The position numbers were made by a program, and so were the translations under genes. A stretch of 64,000 nucleotides of DNA, taken from Blastopirellula sediminis. GTDB lineage: Bacteria; Planctomycetota; Planctomycetia; Pirellulales; Pirellulaceae. Location: the NCBI RefSeq assembly GCF_020966755.1, contig NZ_JAJKFT010000010.1, positions 2,196,720 to 2,260,719 of the forward strand, written 5' to 3'. Below are positions 25,789 through 34,599 of this stretch, one piece after another. Each line of letters begins with the position of its first letter. Within the stretch, counting starts at the first letter, position 1. The notes beneath the pieces are model-generated. The model did no database searches. It had not been told where the DNA came from and saw only the letters and a program-made list of their open reading frames with translations.

Positions 25789-26283
25789 ATGAAGAATGTT
25801 GTTCGTACCTCTTTGATTTTGACTTTCGCCGTCTTGGTCGCTCTTCCCGTTTTGGCCGCCGACAAGCCCGAAAAGAAAGAGAAGAAAGCGAAGCCGGGCG
25901 CCAACGCCGGCGTCTTCGCTCTCGTCAGCAAGATCGAACTGACCGACAAGCAGAAAGAGCAAGTCGCCGCGTTGAAGAAGGAATTCGGCAGCAAGCTGGC
26001 CGAAGCCAACAAAGCGGTCGCCCTGACCGACGAGCAGAAAGAAGCTCGCAAAACCGCGACGCAGGAAGTCAAAGACAAAGGTCTGAAGGGTAAAGAAGCC
26101 CGCGAATACATCGCCGGCAAAGTGAATCTTTCCAGCGAACAGCAAGAAGCCCAAAAGGAAGTCGCCGCGCTGACCGGCGTCGTTCGCACCAAGCTGATCG
26201 CGATCCTGACTCCGGAACAAAAAGAAGCCGCCGGAATCAAAGACATGCCGGCCAAGAAGAAGAAGGAAAAGGCCGAGAAGTAA
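25789..26283 (+). CDS. Secreted Lys-rich helical protein
   Basis: A 164-residue exported protein. The signal peptide (SLILTFAVLVALPVLAADKP) leads to a mature part very rich in Lys, Glu, Gln and Ala. The text IELTDKQKEQVAALKKEF and LSSEQQEAQKEVAALTGV resembles the LTxxQ motifs of the Spy/CpxP periplasmic chaperones, with repeats of 'LT-(D/P)EQK'. A Spy-like chaperone or stress protein is therefore a fair guess. GGTGGAG precedes the ATG. A strong terminator follows at 26315. Confidence 0.7.
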   Translation: MKNVVRTSLILTFAVLVALPVLAADKPEKKEKKAKPGANAGVFALVSKIELTDKQKEQVAALKKEFGSKLAEANKAVALTDEQKEARKTATQEVKDKGLKGKEAREYIAGKVNLSSEQQEAQKEVAALTGVVRTKLIAILTPEQKEAAGIKDMPAKKKKEKAEK

Positions 26284-26314
26284 GCTTCGCCTCTTTCTTT
26301 CTCCAAGAAACGAA

Positions 26315-26344
26315 AACGCCGACGGTTATCCGTCGGCGTTTTTT
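26315..26344 (+). terminator. Intrinsic terminator
   Basis: AACGCCGACGG (26315-26325) pairs perfectly with CCGTCGGCGTT (26330-26340) around ttat and runs into T residues. It serves the Lys-rich secreted protein and may also stop convergent transcription. Confidence 0.92.
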
Positions 26345-26368
26345 GTTGCTTGCGATTTTGGACTGCGA

Positions 26369-27154
26369 CTATTCTTCCAGTTCCATGATCTCGACCTTGC
26401 GGAATTCGCACGGGTGGCTTTCCGATTGCAGCGAGATCGTGCCACCGCTCAGCATCAGGTCGCCATCTTTGGCCAGGCTCTTGGCATGAGCGTCGCGGGC
26501 GTCGAGCTGCGATTTTTCGTATTCCAGCACCAGCTTGCCGTTGACGAAGTGTTTGATCACGCCGTTGCCGTGCACTTCGACTTCGCAGGTGACCCACTGG
26601 TCGCCGTCGAACGTGTCGCTGCTGCTGTTGGTGCAGTGGGGCATGAAGAGGTCACCCTTCATCACGACGTTCGTTCCCGGCGTGCAGAGGTTGGCGGTCG
26701 AACGTTTTCCTTTGCCGCTGCCGCCCAAGAGTTGCACTTCGATCGAAGCGGGGAAGTCCTGGTCTTTGGTCATTTGCTGCGGCGTTTCGCCATGGATCAT
26801 GATGCCGCTATTGCGGAACGCCCAGCCGGGGCCGCCCTTGCACTGATCGCCGACAAAGCGGTATTCGACGCGCAGGCGGTAGTTCGAGAACGGCTCGTTG
26901 AAGAAGAGGTGGCCGAACGTTTCGTTGAAGGTCGGGTATTTTTCGGGATCGTAACCGACTTTCAGCACGCCGTCTTCGACGCGGAACGTGTTGCCGTAGT
27001 TTTCGCCCGCTTCGTGGTAACGAATTTTCGGCGTCCAACCTTCCAGGTCTTTGCCGTTGAACAACGGACGCCATTTGCCTTCTTCGGCTAGCGCGGCGCC
27101 AGCCATCAACAACGTCAAACCAAGGGCGAGAGCTCTCATTTCGGTCGCTTTCAT
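26369..27154 (-). CDS. DUF1080 / 3-keto-disaccharide hydrolase family protein
   Basis: A 261-residue exported protein with a short signal peptide (ALALGLTLLMAGAALAEE). The mature protein opens with WRPLFNGKDLEGWTPK, the hallmark of DUF1080, a concanavalin-like jelly-roll. The core contains GPGWAFRNSGIMIHGETPQQ and GDQWVTCEVEVHG. The family includes 3-keto-glycoside hydrolases, and planctomycetes encode many. No dehydrogenase or GFO/IDH partner is adjacent, so the substrate is open. It is transcribed toward the terminator at 26315. Confidence 0.88.
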   Translation of the reverse strand: MKATEMRALALGLTLLMAGAALAEEGKWRPLFNGKDLEGWTPKIRYHEAGENYGNTFRVEDGVLKVGYDPEKYPTFNETFGHLFFNEPFSNYRLRVEYRFVGDQCKGGPGWAFRNSGIMIHGETPQQMTKDQDFPASIEVQLLGGSGKGKRSTANLCTPGTNVVMKGDLFMPHCTNSSSDTFDGDQWVTCEVEVHGNGVIKHFVNGKLVLEYEKSQLDARDAHAKSLAKDGDLMLSGGTISLQSESHPCEFRKVEIMELEE

Positions 27155-27498
27155 CTCGAGATGGGGGGAATGTGCGGGCGCCCGGAACCAGGCGATGGGG
27201 AATCGGAGTCGATTCAGTTCAACTATAGTCGATCAAATCGGAGTCGTCTCGCTACGACGGGGGATTCGCCCCAATCGGGACTATTTTCGCCGATGGCCGA
27301 AGGTTTTTTACCAATTCGAACCGCCAGAGCGGCTATGCCGCCATCATTATAGGGGCGGTGATTTTCGCCGCGGCTGGCCGCTTGGCCCGCGTGGGCGGCA
27401 AAAACGAATGTCCCTGCTTTCGCGGCGGCTCTTCTCTGCAAATACTAGGATTGCCTGCCCCACCTCCTACCTGATCCCACGTCGAAAGTTCTAATCTC
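27155..27498. other. 344-bp divergent intergenic region
   Basis: This lies between the divergent DUF1080 and EEP genes. It contains short palindromic bits such as GACTATAGTC near 27221 and a possible -10 (TAGGAT near 27450) facing the EEP gene. There is no clear operator, RNA gene or coding frame. Confidence 0.5.
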
Positions 27499-28290
27499 GT
27501 GACCCGCAACCTACTGGCGATTGCGATGGTGCTGCTTGGCGCCGCGATCGCTTCGGCCGAAACGCAGCAACCGCTCCGCGTTCTCTCTTACAACATTCAC
27601 CATGGCGAGGGGATGGATCGGAAGATCGACTTGCCGCGGATCGCCAGCGTGATCAAGTCGGTTTCGCCTGACTTTGTGATGCTGCAAGAGGTTGATCGGA
27701 ACGTCGCGCGCTCTGGCGACGTTGACCAGGCGACGGAACTCGGCAAGCTGACCGAGATGCATGTGGTTTTCGGTGGGAACCTGAAGCTCGGCGAAGGAGA
27801 CTACGGCAACGCGATTCTCTCTCGCTATCCGTTAAGCGAAGTGGAGAATCGTCAGCTTCCCAACAGCGACGGCGGCGAGCCGCGCGGCGTACTGAGCGCC
27901 AGCGTGACATTGCCGGAGACGCATGGCGGGAAGACGATTCGCATCTTGGGAACGCATCTCGATCATCGTCCTGCCGAGACCGATCGACTCGGCTCGATTG
28001 ATGTGATCACCGACTTTGTCGCCCAGGACGAGCGGATGGTGATTATTGGCGGCGACTTCAACGCAATCCCGGCAAGCGCCGTGATGAAGAAGTTTCGCGA
28101 GCAGTGGAAGCTGGCCGGCAGCGGCGAGTTTCCGACGGTTCCTGTTGCGGAGCCGACGCGTCAAATCGACTACGTTGGGTATCGCTCTCCGGCGCCGATT
28201 GCAATCGGCGAGGTGCGCGTCTTGGACGAAGCGGTCGCTTCCGATCATCGCGCGATTCTGGCGGCGCTCATCCTCTCGCCGCAAGAATAG
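27499..28290 (+). CDS. Secreted endonuclease/exonuclease/phosphatase-family protein
   Basis: A 263-residue exported EEP-fold hydrolase starting at GTG 27499. The signal peptide is LLAIAMVLLGAAIASAE. Family motifs are in order: VLSYNIHHGEG (Asn/His), MLQEVDRN (metal Glu), GTHLDHR, GGDFNAIPAS (Asp/Asn) and ASDHRAIL (catalytic His-Asp pair). All active-site residues appear present. EEP enzymes cut phosphodiester or phosphomonoester bonds in nucleic acids, lipids or inositol phosphates; an exported one suggests phosphate or DNA scavenging. It ends 16 bases before the convergent TMTC-like gene. Confidence 0.85.
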   Translation: MTRNLLAIAMVLLGAAIASAETQQPLRVLSYNIHHGEGMDRKIDLPRIASVIKSVSPDFVMLQEVDRNVARSGDVDQATELGKLTEMHVVFGGNLKLGEGDYGNAILSRYPLSEVENRQLPNSDGGEPRGVLSASVTLPETHGGKTIRILGTHLDHRPAETDRLGSIDVITDFVAQDERMVIIGGDFNAIPASAVMKKFREQWKLAGSGEFPTVPVAEPTRQIDYVGYRSPAPIAIGEVRVLDEAVASDHRAILAALILSPQE

Positions 28291-28306
28291 GGCTCGGCGA
28301 GAACCG

Positions 28307-30241
28307 TTATTCCGAAGCGGCGATCGCTTGCTCAACCGCGGCGAGATTACGACGCACCGTTGAATTTTGCGGATCGACGGCGAGCGCGGCTTTCAAGTGC
28401 GCCTGCGCCAGATCGTAACGTCCCAAGCGGACGAACAGGTCGGCGACGTTGTTGTGGGCTTCGACGCTTTGGGGATCGAGTTGGATTGCCGTGAGAAAAT
28501 GAAGCGCCGCTTGCTCGTCATCTTCTTTGGTCAGGCAAACCCCGAGCATGTTGTGAGCGATCGGATCTCGAGGATTGACGTTCAACTGTCTTAGGAGGTA
28601 TTTCTTCGCGTCCTCCTTGTCGCCCAGGTGAATGTCGATGGCGGCCAGCGTCACCCGAATCCGTGGGAACTGGTCGTTGATCTTGTAGGCTTGTTCCAAC
28701 TGCACTTTCGCTTCTGCGTATCGCCCAAGTTTGTTGAGAAACGCTCCGTAGTTGTAGCGGACCAGGCCTGCCTCTGGGTTGTCGATGAGCGCCCGTTGAT
28801 AGCAGGTTTCGGCAAGCGGATAATCTTGTTTAAGCGTTTCGAGAATCGATGCATAGTTGCTAAGCACCCGATGGTCGGACGGATGGAGTTCGTAAGCCTT
28901 GGTGAAGTAGGAGAGCGCTTTGGCGAATTCTTTCCTCTGGGCGTAGTAGTTGCCAATGTTCAGGTAGCTGCGCCAGTGATGAGGCGCCTTGTGCATTACG
29001 TCAGTCCAGAGGGAGAGGGGCGTGTCGTAAACCTCGTTTCGCAACATCGTCGTTGCGCCGAGGGAGAGGATGACGACCGCGGAGAGGACGCCGGCGACCG
29101 TGACGCGTTGCAGCGGTTTCGCCAAGCGAACGATCAATTCGTAACCGCCGACGACCGTCAGCGCCGCCAGCGTCAGTAGCGGAAGATACATCCGATGTTC
29201 AAACGCCAGGTCGATGATCGGCGCGAAGCTGGAGGATGGCGCCAGGATCACAAAGAACCAGCCCCCGAGAAAACCGAGAACCGGCGCTTTCCAGATCGCC
29301 CAGATCGTAAGCGCGAGCAGGATCAGAATCACGAGGTCAGCGGCGTAAAGGGCCGCGTAGTCTTCCGACGGACGCCACCCGTAGTCAAGGTTCTGCCCCT
29401 GCGGCCAGAAGGCCAAGCGAATGTAGTGCAGGATCACGGGCCCTTGATTCATCGCATAGGCGAGCGGCGAGAGATGCTCGTTAAAGAGGGTGCCTCGCTT
29501 CGCGATCCAGTGCCACTGCGACGCAATAAAGAAAATCAAAGCGGCGAAAGCGAGCAAATAGACAGCGTAGTAGGCCCAGCGTTTACGCCGCAACTCGCGC
29601 CAGCTTTCGGAAAGAAAGACGCGATCGTACCACAAGGCCATGATCGGAGCGGCGGCCATCACTTCTTTGGTTCCCATGCCGAGCATGCAACAGCCAAGCG
29701 ACGCGACGTACCAGATCGACTTGCCGCTGTCGGCCCCGCGTACCAGGCAGGCGATCGTCAACAGAAAGAAGAGTCCCATCAGCGACTCGTAACGTTGCAC
29801 GATGTAGGTGACGCTCTGCGTTTGCAGCGGATGTAGCGCCCAGACGAGCGCAATGACGCCGGCCAGTGGGATTGCGGCGGCCGCGTAACGCTCAGCGAGA
29901 CGGGGCGATTGGAATGTGCGCCAAGTCAGCCAATACAAAACAATCGCGGCGCTGATATGAATTACGAGGTTCAGCAAGTGATAGCCGAACGTGTTCAGTC
30001 CCCCAAGCTTATAGTTCAAGCCGAAGGTAGCGGCGCCGACGACGCGGGGACTGGGGCGGAACCATTCTTGCAACGGCGCTTTCGCCAGGCCCTTCGAGTG
30101 CGTGATCATCATCTCGTCGTCGAAGACGAATTCGCCCCGAAAGCTGTTCGCGTAGAAGATCACGCCCAACAGTACGATCAACGCGATCCAAAATCCATGC
30201 ACGCGATAAAGCGGGGGCGAGTTGACGTGACTGGGAGGCAT
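28307..30241 (-). CDS. TMTC-like membrane protein with TPR domain
   Basis: A 644-residue protein. The first roughly 395 residues hold about ten membrane helices with the lumenal acidic motif FVFDDEMMI and WALHPLQTQSVTYIVQRYES, as in GT-C fold mannosyltransferases (TMTC/PMT). Residues about 420-640 are tetratricopeptide repeats in the periplasm (HHWRSYLNIGNYYAQRKEFA and following). This membrane GT-C plus TPR plan is common in planctomycetes. A protein glycosyltransferase activity is likely by homology, with donor and target unknown. Confidence 0.82.
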   Translation of the reverse strand: MPPSHVNSPPLYRVHGFWIALIVLLGVIFYANSFRGEFVFDDEMMITHSKGLAKAPLQEWFRPSPRVVGAATFGLNYKLGGLNTFGYHLLNLVIHISAAIVLYWLTWRTFQSPRLAERYAAAAIPLAGVIALVWALHPLQTQSVTYIVQRYESLMGLFFLLTIACLVRGADSGKSIWYVASLGCCMLGMGTKEVMAAAPIMALWYDRVFLSESWRELRRKRWAYYAVYLLAFAALIFFIASQWHWIAKRGTLFNEHLSPLAYAMNQGPVILHYIRLAFWPQGQNLDYGWRPSEDYAALYAADLVILILLALTIWAIWKAPVLGFLGGWFFVILAPSSSFAPIIDLAFEHRMYLPLLTLAALTVVGGYELIVRLAKPLQRVTVAGVLSAVVILSLGATTMLRNEVYDTPLSLWTDVMHKAPHHWRSYLNIGNYYAQRKEFAKALSYFTKAYELHPSDHRVLSNYASILETLKQDYPLAETCYQRALIDNPEAGLVRYNYGAFLNKLGRYAEAKVQLEQAYKINDQFPRIRVTLAAIDIHLGDKEDAKKYLLRQLNVNPRDPIAHNMLGVCLTKEDDEQAALHFLTAIQLDPQSVEAHNNVADLFVRLGRYDLAQAHLKAALAVDPQNSTVRRNLAAVEQAIAASE

Positions 30242-30326
30242 GTGGCGATCTGGTCGGCTGCGACGGAGAATCTTAGAGCCTTTCCAGTCTCTCCGCGCAG
30301 CGTTTAGATCTTGTGAAGAGTTTGTA

Positions 30327-30343
30327 AAAACGTGCCACGTTTT
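30327..30343 (-). terminator. Hairpin at the end of the altronate-dehydratase gene
   Basis: AAAACGTG-c-CACGTTTT overlaps the stop codon of the minus-strand gene and is followed in that direction by a T run (TTTTTACAAAC). It is a likely terminator that shares bases with the stop. Confidence 0.65.
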
Positions 30344-31904
30344 AGAGGGTTGGCCCTACCAGCCAGGGGACGAATTCTTCTTCTCCGATCCCTAACGCCT
30401 CGCTCTTGGTCGGTTTGCCGCTGGCGACCGCCAGGATCTCTTCAAAGATTTTTTCTCCCATCGCGTCAACCGAGACGCCGCTGAGAATCTCGCCGGCGTT
30501 GATGTCCATGTCGTCGACCATCCGCTGATACATCGGCGTGTTGGTGGCGATCTTGATCGATGGCGCCGGCTTACAGCCGAAGCAGCTGCCGCGACCAGTC
30601 GTAAAGACGACCACGTTCGCGCCGCCGGCGACCATGCCGGTGACGCTCGCCGGATCATAGCCGGGGGTGTCCATCACCATCATGCCGCGCTTCGTCGGCG
30701 CTTCGGCGTACTGCAGAACGTCGACGAGCGCCGTACTGCCTGCTTTGGCGACGGCGCCGAGCGATTTCTCGGCGATCGTGGTGAGGCCGCCTTCCTTATT
30801 GCCGGGGGAGGGATTGTTGTCGAGCTCAACGCCGAACATCGCGACGTACCGTTTCCACCACTCGATTCGCTCGATCAGTTTGTCGGCGACTTCGACGCTC
30901 GTCGCACGACGCGTCAGCAAATGTTCGGCGCCGTAGATCTCCGACGTTTCGGAGAGGATCGAAATGCCGCCGGCCGCGACAATCCGATCGGCCGCGGCGC
31001 CGACGGCTGGATTGGCGGTGACGCCAGAGTAAGCGTCGCTGCCGCCGCATTCGGTCGCCAGGACGATTTCGCTGGCCGGAATTGGTTGGCGGCGAACGTC
31101 ATTCACCCGCGGCAACATTTCGACGAGCCGAGCGACGCCTGCTTCGATCGTCTTGGCGGTTCCTCCTTGATCCTGCATCGAGAGAATCAGCGGAGCCCCT
31201 TCCGGTTGCGAATCGCCGCCATCCAACTGGATCAGCCGCTCTCGTTGCACCAGGTAGCCCATCGCGCCGGTCTCGCACCCCAGCCCGATCAGCAGATAGC
31301 CGCCGATGTTGGGATGCCGCGCGATGCCGGCCATCACGCGATTGAGCGTGTTGTGAGCGTCGCCGCCGAACTGCATGCCGCAGCCGCTTTGATGGGTGAA
31401 CGGGACGATCCCGTCGATGTTCGGGAAATTGGCCAGGCGGCTTTGGTCAAACGCATGGGCGACATATTTCGCGACGCTGGCCGAGCAATTGACCGTCGAG
31501 ATAACCGCAATGTAATTCCGCGTCCCGGCGCGACCATCGGCCCGTCGGTAGCCGTCGAAGGTGCGCCCGGTGATGGGAGTCGGCGGCGGCGGAGTCTGAC
31601 TCGCCCGGGCGTAGTCGAGATGCAACTCGCCCAGGTGGAGATTATGACTGTGGACAGGCTGACCCGGTTCGATCGGCTTCGAGGCGTACCCGATCACCTG
31701 GCCATACTTAAAGACTGGCTCGCCGGCCGAAATCGCCGTCAGGGCGACTTTGTGACCAAATCGGACCTCGCCGGCGGCCGTGAGGGAGCCGCCGGGAAAG
31801 GCGAATTTCTCGCCGCGAGCGAGGGTTTTGGCCGCCACGGCGACGTTATCGGCGGGGTTAAGTTGGATGACGCTCGGCGGGGCGGGGGAGTGGTGAGCAG
31901 GCAT
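30342..31904 (-). CDS. Altronate/galactarate dehydratase family (UxaA-like)
   Basis: A 520-residue enzyme with an N-terminal SAF domain (about 10-95) and a UxaA/GarD C-terminal domain. Motifs seen are VNCSASVAKYVAHAF, HQSGCGMQFGGDAH, GLGCETGAMGYL, TECGGSDAYSGVTANPA and GSCFGCKPAPSIKIATN. The Cys and His residues would bind the iron needed for sugar-acid dehydration. It probably converts a hexarate such as altronate or galactarate to a 2-keto-3-deoxy acid. Members also act on other sugar acids, so the exact substrate is not fixed. No uronate pathway genes adjoin it. Confidence 0.85.
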   Translation of the reverse strand: MPAHHSPAPPSVIQLNPADNVAVAAKTLARGEKFAFPGGSLTAAGEVRFGHKVALTAISAGEPVFKYGQVIGYASKPIEPGQPVHSHNLHLGELHLDYARASQTPPPPTPITGRTFDGYRRADGRAGTRNYIAVISTVNCSASVAKYVAHAFDQSRLANFPNIDGIVPFTHQSGCGMQFGGDAHNTLNRVMAGIARHPNIGGYLLIGLGCETGAMGYLVQRERLIQLDGGDSQPEGAPLILSMQDQGGTAKTIEAGVARLVEMLPRVNDVRRQPIPASEIVLATECGGSDAYSGVTANPAVGAAADRIVAAGGISILSETSEIYGAEHLLTRRATSVEVADKLIERIEWWKRYVAMFGVELDNNPSPGNKEGGLTTIAEKSLGAVAKAGSTALVDVLQYAEAPTKRGMMVMDTPGYDPASVTGMVAGGANVVVFTTGRGSCFGCKPAPSIKIATNTPMYQRMVDDMDINAGEILSGVSVDAMGEKIFEEILAVASGKPTKSEALGIGEEEFVPWLVGPTL

Positions 31905-32000
31905 GGTAGGGGCTCGGATGTGCGTAAATCGAGTGCTGTTAGCAGCTTACAGCCTGCCGCGGTTGTCGGCAATCATTCCGCCGGAAGCGGTAACCGCCCT

Positions 32001-32029
32001 TTGACACGCTGGGCGAAGATTCCTAAAAT
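32001..32029 (+). promoter_or_regulatory. Near-consensus sigma-70 promoter of rpmF-fab cluster
   Basis: TTGACA (32001-32006), a 17-base spacer and TAAAAT (32024-32029). It starts transcription about 95 bases upstream of the rpmF ATG and probably drives the lipid-synthesis genes as well. Confidence 0.8.
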
Positions 32030-32128
32030 GATCCGTTTACTCTGAGGCGATCGGGGCCGATTGTAGTCGAAGCTCCCGAGCAGCAGGGATCGAACCGGCC
32101 GCCCTTCTCAACGTAAAGCGAAGTCGCC

Positions 32129-32320
32129 ATGGCAGTACCGAAGCGCAAACAATCCAACTCTCGTACCGGAATGCGTCGCTCGCACGACGCTCTGAAAGCC
32201 CGTGAACTGCAATCCTGCTCGAACTGCGGGATCGCGGTGCCGACTCATGTCGTTTGCCCGAACTGCGGCACGTACATGAAGCGGGTCATCATCAAAGACG
32301 AACAAGCCGCCGCTGAGTAA
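32129..32320 (+). CDS. rpmF: Large-subunit ribosomal protein L32
   Basis: A 63-residue protein with the L32 opening AVPKRKQSNSRTGMRRSHDA. A zinc ribbon follows, with CSNCG (Cys 30, 33) and CPNCG (Cys 43, 46). The full length, four Cys and basic N-terminus are as in bacterial L32 proteins. It binds 23S rRNA in the large subunit. It is the first gene of the cluster, driven by the 32001-32029 promoter, and is followed directly by fabD. In many bacteria plsX and fabH intervene; they do not here. Confidence 0.97.
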   Translation: MAVPKRKQSNSRTGMRRSHDALKARELQSCSNCGIAVPTHVVCPNCGTYMKRVIIKDEQAAAE

Positions 32321-32389
32321 GTTCGCTCACGCGTCGCGCTTGTGCAGCAGCACGCTTAGACGCAGCGCGACCATGAGAAGGGGAATCGC

Positions 32390-33298
32390 GTGAGCAAAAT
32401 CGCGTTTTTGTTCCCTGGTCAGGGAGCTCAATACGTCGGCATGGGCAAACAACTCGCCGCTTCGAGTCCGAAGGCGGCCGAGTTGTTCGAGCGCGCAGCC
32501 GAAATTCTCGGATATGACTTGGCGGAGCTTTGCTTTAACGGTCCGGCCGCTCGGCTTGATTCGACCGTCTTCAGCCAGCCGGCTCTATTCGTTACCAGCA
32601 TCGCCGCGCTCGAATCGATGCGCGAAGAGAACCCTGACGCGCTGCTGTCGTGCGAAGGGACCGCTGGGCTCAGCTTGGGCGAGTACACCGCAATGGTGTT
32701 CGCCGGCGTGATGCAGTTTGAAGACGCGCTGAAGGTCGTGCAGATCCGTGGCGCCGCGATGCAAGAAGCGGCCGACGCCGTGCCGAGCGGCATGGTCAGC
32801 GTGCTGGGGCTCGAGCGAGACCAGGTCGCCGCCATCTGTGCGGAGGCGCGCGAAAACGATATTCTCGAAATCGCCAATCTGCTTTGCCCGGGCAATATCG
32901 TCGTTTCCGGCTCGAATGACGCCTGTGAACGAGTCCCGGCGATCGCCGAAAAAGCAGGCGCGATGAAAGTCATGCCGCTGGCCGTCGCCGGCGCGTTTCA
33001 TACGCAAATCATGCAACCGGCGGTCGAGAAGTTGGCTGCCGCGTTGGCGGACGTGCCGATGTCGGCGCCGCGGATTCCGGTGGTGTCGAACGTCGATGCG
33101 GTTCCGCACAACGACCCGGAAGAAATTCGTCAGCTGCTGATTCAGCAGGTTTGCTCCCCGGTTCGCTGGGAAGATTCGATGCGATTCCTGCTCGAAGCGG
33201 GATTCGACGAGTTTTTTGAGATCGGCGCTGGTCGCGTGTTGCGCGGCCTGATGAAGCGAATCGATCGTAAAGCGGAATTCAATAACATTTCGGCCTAA
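32390..33298 (+). CDS. fabD: Malonyl-CoA:ACP transacylase
   Basis: A 302-residue enzyme starting at GTG 32390. It transfers malonyl from CoA to acyl carrier protein for fatty-acid elongation. FLFPGQGAQYVGMGK opens the fold. The catalytic Ser95 lies in GLSLGEYTA; the usual His before the Ser is Leu here. The second catalytic residue is His204 in AGAFHTQIM. It is 69 bases after rpmF and 40 before the fabG start, in a compact fatty-acid cluster with acpP and fabF. GAAGGGGAAT near the start could serve as ribosome site. Confidence 0.93.
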   Translation: MSKIAFLFPGQGAQYVGMGKQLAASSPKAAELFERAAEILGYDLAELCFNGPAARLDSTVFSQPALFVTSIAALESMREENPDALLSCEGTAGLSLGEYTAMVFAGVMQFEDALKVVQIRGAAMQEAADAVPSGMVSVLGLERDQVAAICAEARENDILEIANLLCPGNIVVSGSNDACERVPAIAEKAGAMKVMPLAVAGAFHTQIMQPAVEKLAAALADVPMSAPRIPVVSNVDAVPHNDPEEIRQLLIQQVCSPVRWEDSMRFLLEAGFDEFFEIGAGRVLRGLMKRIDRKAEFNNISA

Positions 33299-33338
33299 GG
33301 CCGCAACGCCCCTGAGCCAACAACGTAAGGTGATTTTG

Positions 33339-34109
33339 ATGAGCGACAACGCCCACGCCGCACTGCCGGTCGACTTGAACGGACTAACCGCCATCGTCAC
33401 TGGCGCTTCGCAGGGGATCGGCCGATCAATCGCGATCGCCGTCGCGTCGCGCGGCGCCAAAGTCGCCGTCGTCGCTCGCAACGCCGATAAGCTGGCCGAC
33501 ACCGTCAAGACGATCGAAGAAGCGGGCGGCGTCGCCGAAGCTTATAGCTGCGACGTGACCGAGCGTGAAAGCGTCGAAGCGGTCGTTGACGCGGTTGTTG
33601 AGAAGTGGGGCAAACTGGATATTCTGGTGAATAATGCCGGCGTAACCCGCGACAACCTGTTGCCGGTAATGACCGACGACGAATGGGACAACGTCATCGA
33701 TACGAATCTCCGCGGCATGTTTCTGTTTACGCGTGCCGCGTCGAAGCAGATGATGCGTGCTCGCTTTGGCCGAATTATCAACATCAGCTCGGTTTCGGGT
33801 TTGATCGGTAACCCGGGCCAGACCAACTACTCGGCCTCGAAGGCGGGGATGATTGGTTTTACCCGCAGTTTGGCCCGCGAACTCGGGAAGCGCAAGGTGA
33901 CCGTGAACGCCGTTTGCCCCGGCTTTATTGAAAGCGACATGACCAAGGCCCTGGGCCCTGTGGTGATGGACGAGGTCAAAAAGCGGATTCCGGCGCAGCG
34001 AATGGGAAAACCGGAAGAGATCGCCGATGGCGTACTTTTCCTGGCAAGTCCCCAGGCTGCCTACATTACTGGGCAAATTCTGACAATTGACGGTGGAATG
34101 ATCGGTTAA
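33339..34109 (+). CDS. fabG: 3-oxoacyl-ACP reductase
   Basis: A 256-residue short-chain dehydrogenase; ATG 33339 is preferred over GTG 33330 because TAAGG lies 8 bases before it. The NADPH-binding TGASQGIGRSIA and NNAG motifs are intact. The catalytic Ser-Tyr-Lys set is in NISSVSG and NYSASKAG, and TIDGGMIG closes the protein. It reduces beta-ketoacyl-ACP in the elongation cycle. The context of fabD upstream and acpP/fabF downstream supports FabG over other SDR roles. Confidence 0.92.
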   Translation: MSDNAHAALPVDLNGLTAIVTGASQGIGRSIAIAVASRGAKVAVVARNADKLADTVKTIEEAGGVAEAYSCDVTERESVEAVVDAVVEKWGKLDILVNNAGVTRDNLLPVMTDDEWDNVIDTNLRGMFLFTRAASKQMMRARFGRIINISSVSGLIGNPGQTNYSASKAGMIGFTRSLARELGKRKVTVNAVCPGFIESDMTKALGPVVMDEVKKRIPAQRMGKPEEIADGVLFLASPQAAYITGQILTIDGGMIG

Positions 34110-34218
34110 TCGGCGTTCCCCTAATCGACGAAACTTGCTGACCTGAATACATTTAAGACTAGAGTTTCGCAAGTCTACCGGATCGGAACGAATTGCCGCG
34201 ACACAGGTCTCTTCCACC

Positions 34219-34248
34219 TTGACCTGTCTTGCAGAATTCCTCTATCTT
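34219..34248 (+). promoter_or_regulatory. Candidate promoter for acpP
   Basis: TTGACC (34219-34224), an 18-base spacer and TATCTT (34243-34248) lie in the 223-base gap after fabG. This would give acpP a separate transcript, as its high expression elsewhere demands. Confidence 0.45.
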
Positions 34249-34332
34249 GTTGGACTTGAATTTTTAACGTTTGCACAGTTTACAACAGTAAATAAGCCAG
34301 ATTCTTTGGTTTCTTGCGGAGGGCTTCACGCC

Positions 34333-34569
34333 GTGTCGGTACAAGAACGCGTATTTGAGATCGTCGCCAGCCAATTGGGCGTCGACCAAGACAAAATCAC
34401 CATGGAGAGCTCGTTCGTGAACGATCTCGGCGCCGATTCGCTCGATACGGTCGAGTTGGTGATGGAACTGGAAGAAGAGTTCGACATCGATATTCCGGAA
34501 GACGCCGCTGACAAGATCGAAACGGTCGGTCAGGCGATCAAGTTTATCGAAGAAGCTAAGAATTCGTAA
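34333..34569 (+). CDS. acpP: Acyl carrier protein
   Basis: A 78-residue ACP starting at GTG 34333, chosen because GGAGG lies about 11 bases upstream and the length is then standard. A longer frame to 34219 is not needed. Ser36 in GADSLDTVE receives the phosphopantetheine arm. Acidic helix II ([20 protein letters not shown]) is typical. It carries growing acyl chains between fab enzymes. It is preceded by a 223-base leader with its own promoter candidate and followed 30 bases later by fabF. Confidence 0.95.
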   Translation: MSVQERVFEIVASQLGVDQDKITMESSFVNDLGADSLDTVELVMELEEEFDIDIPEDAADKIETVGQAIKFIEEAKNS

Positions 34570-34599
34570 TTTCGTCGGCCTTCGAAAGAGTTCAAGGGA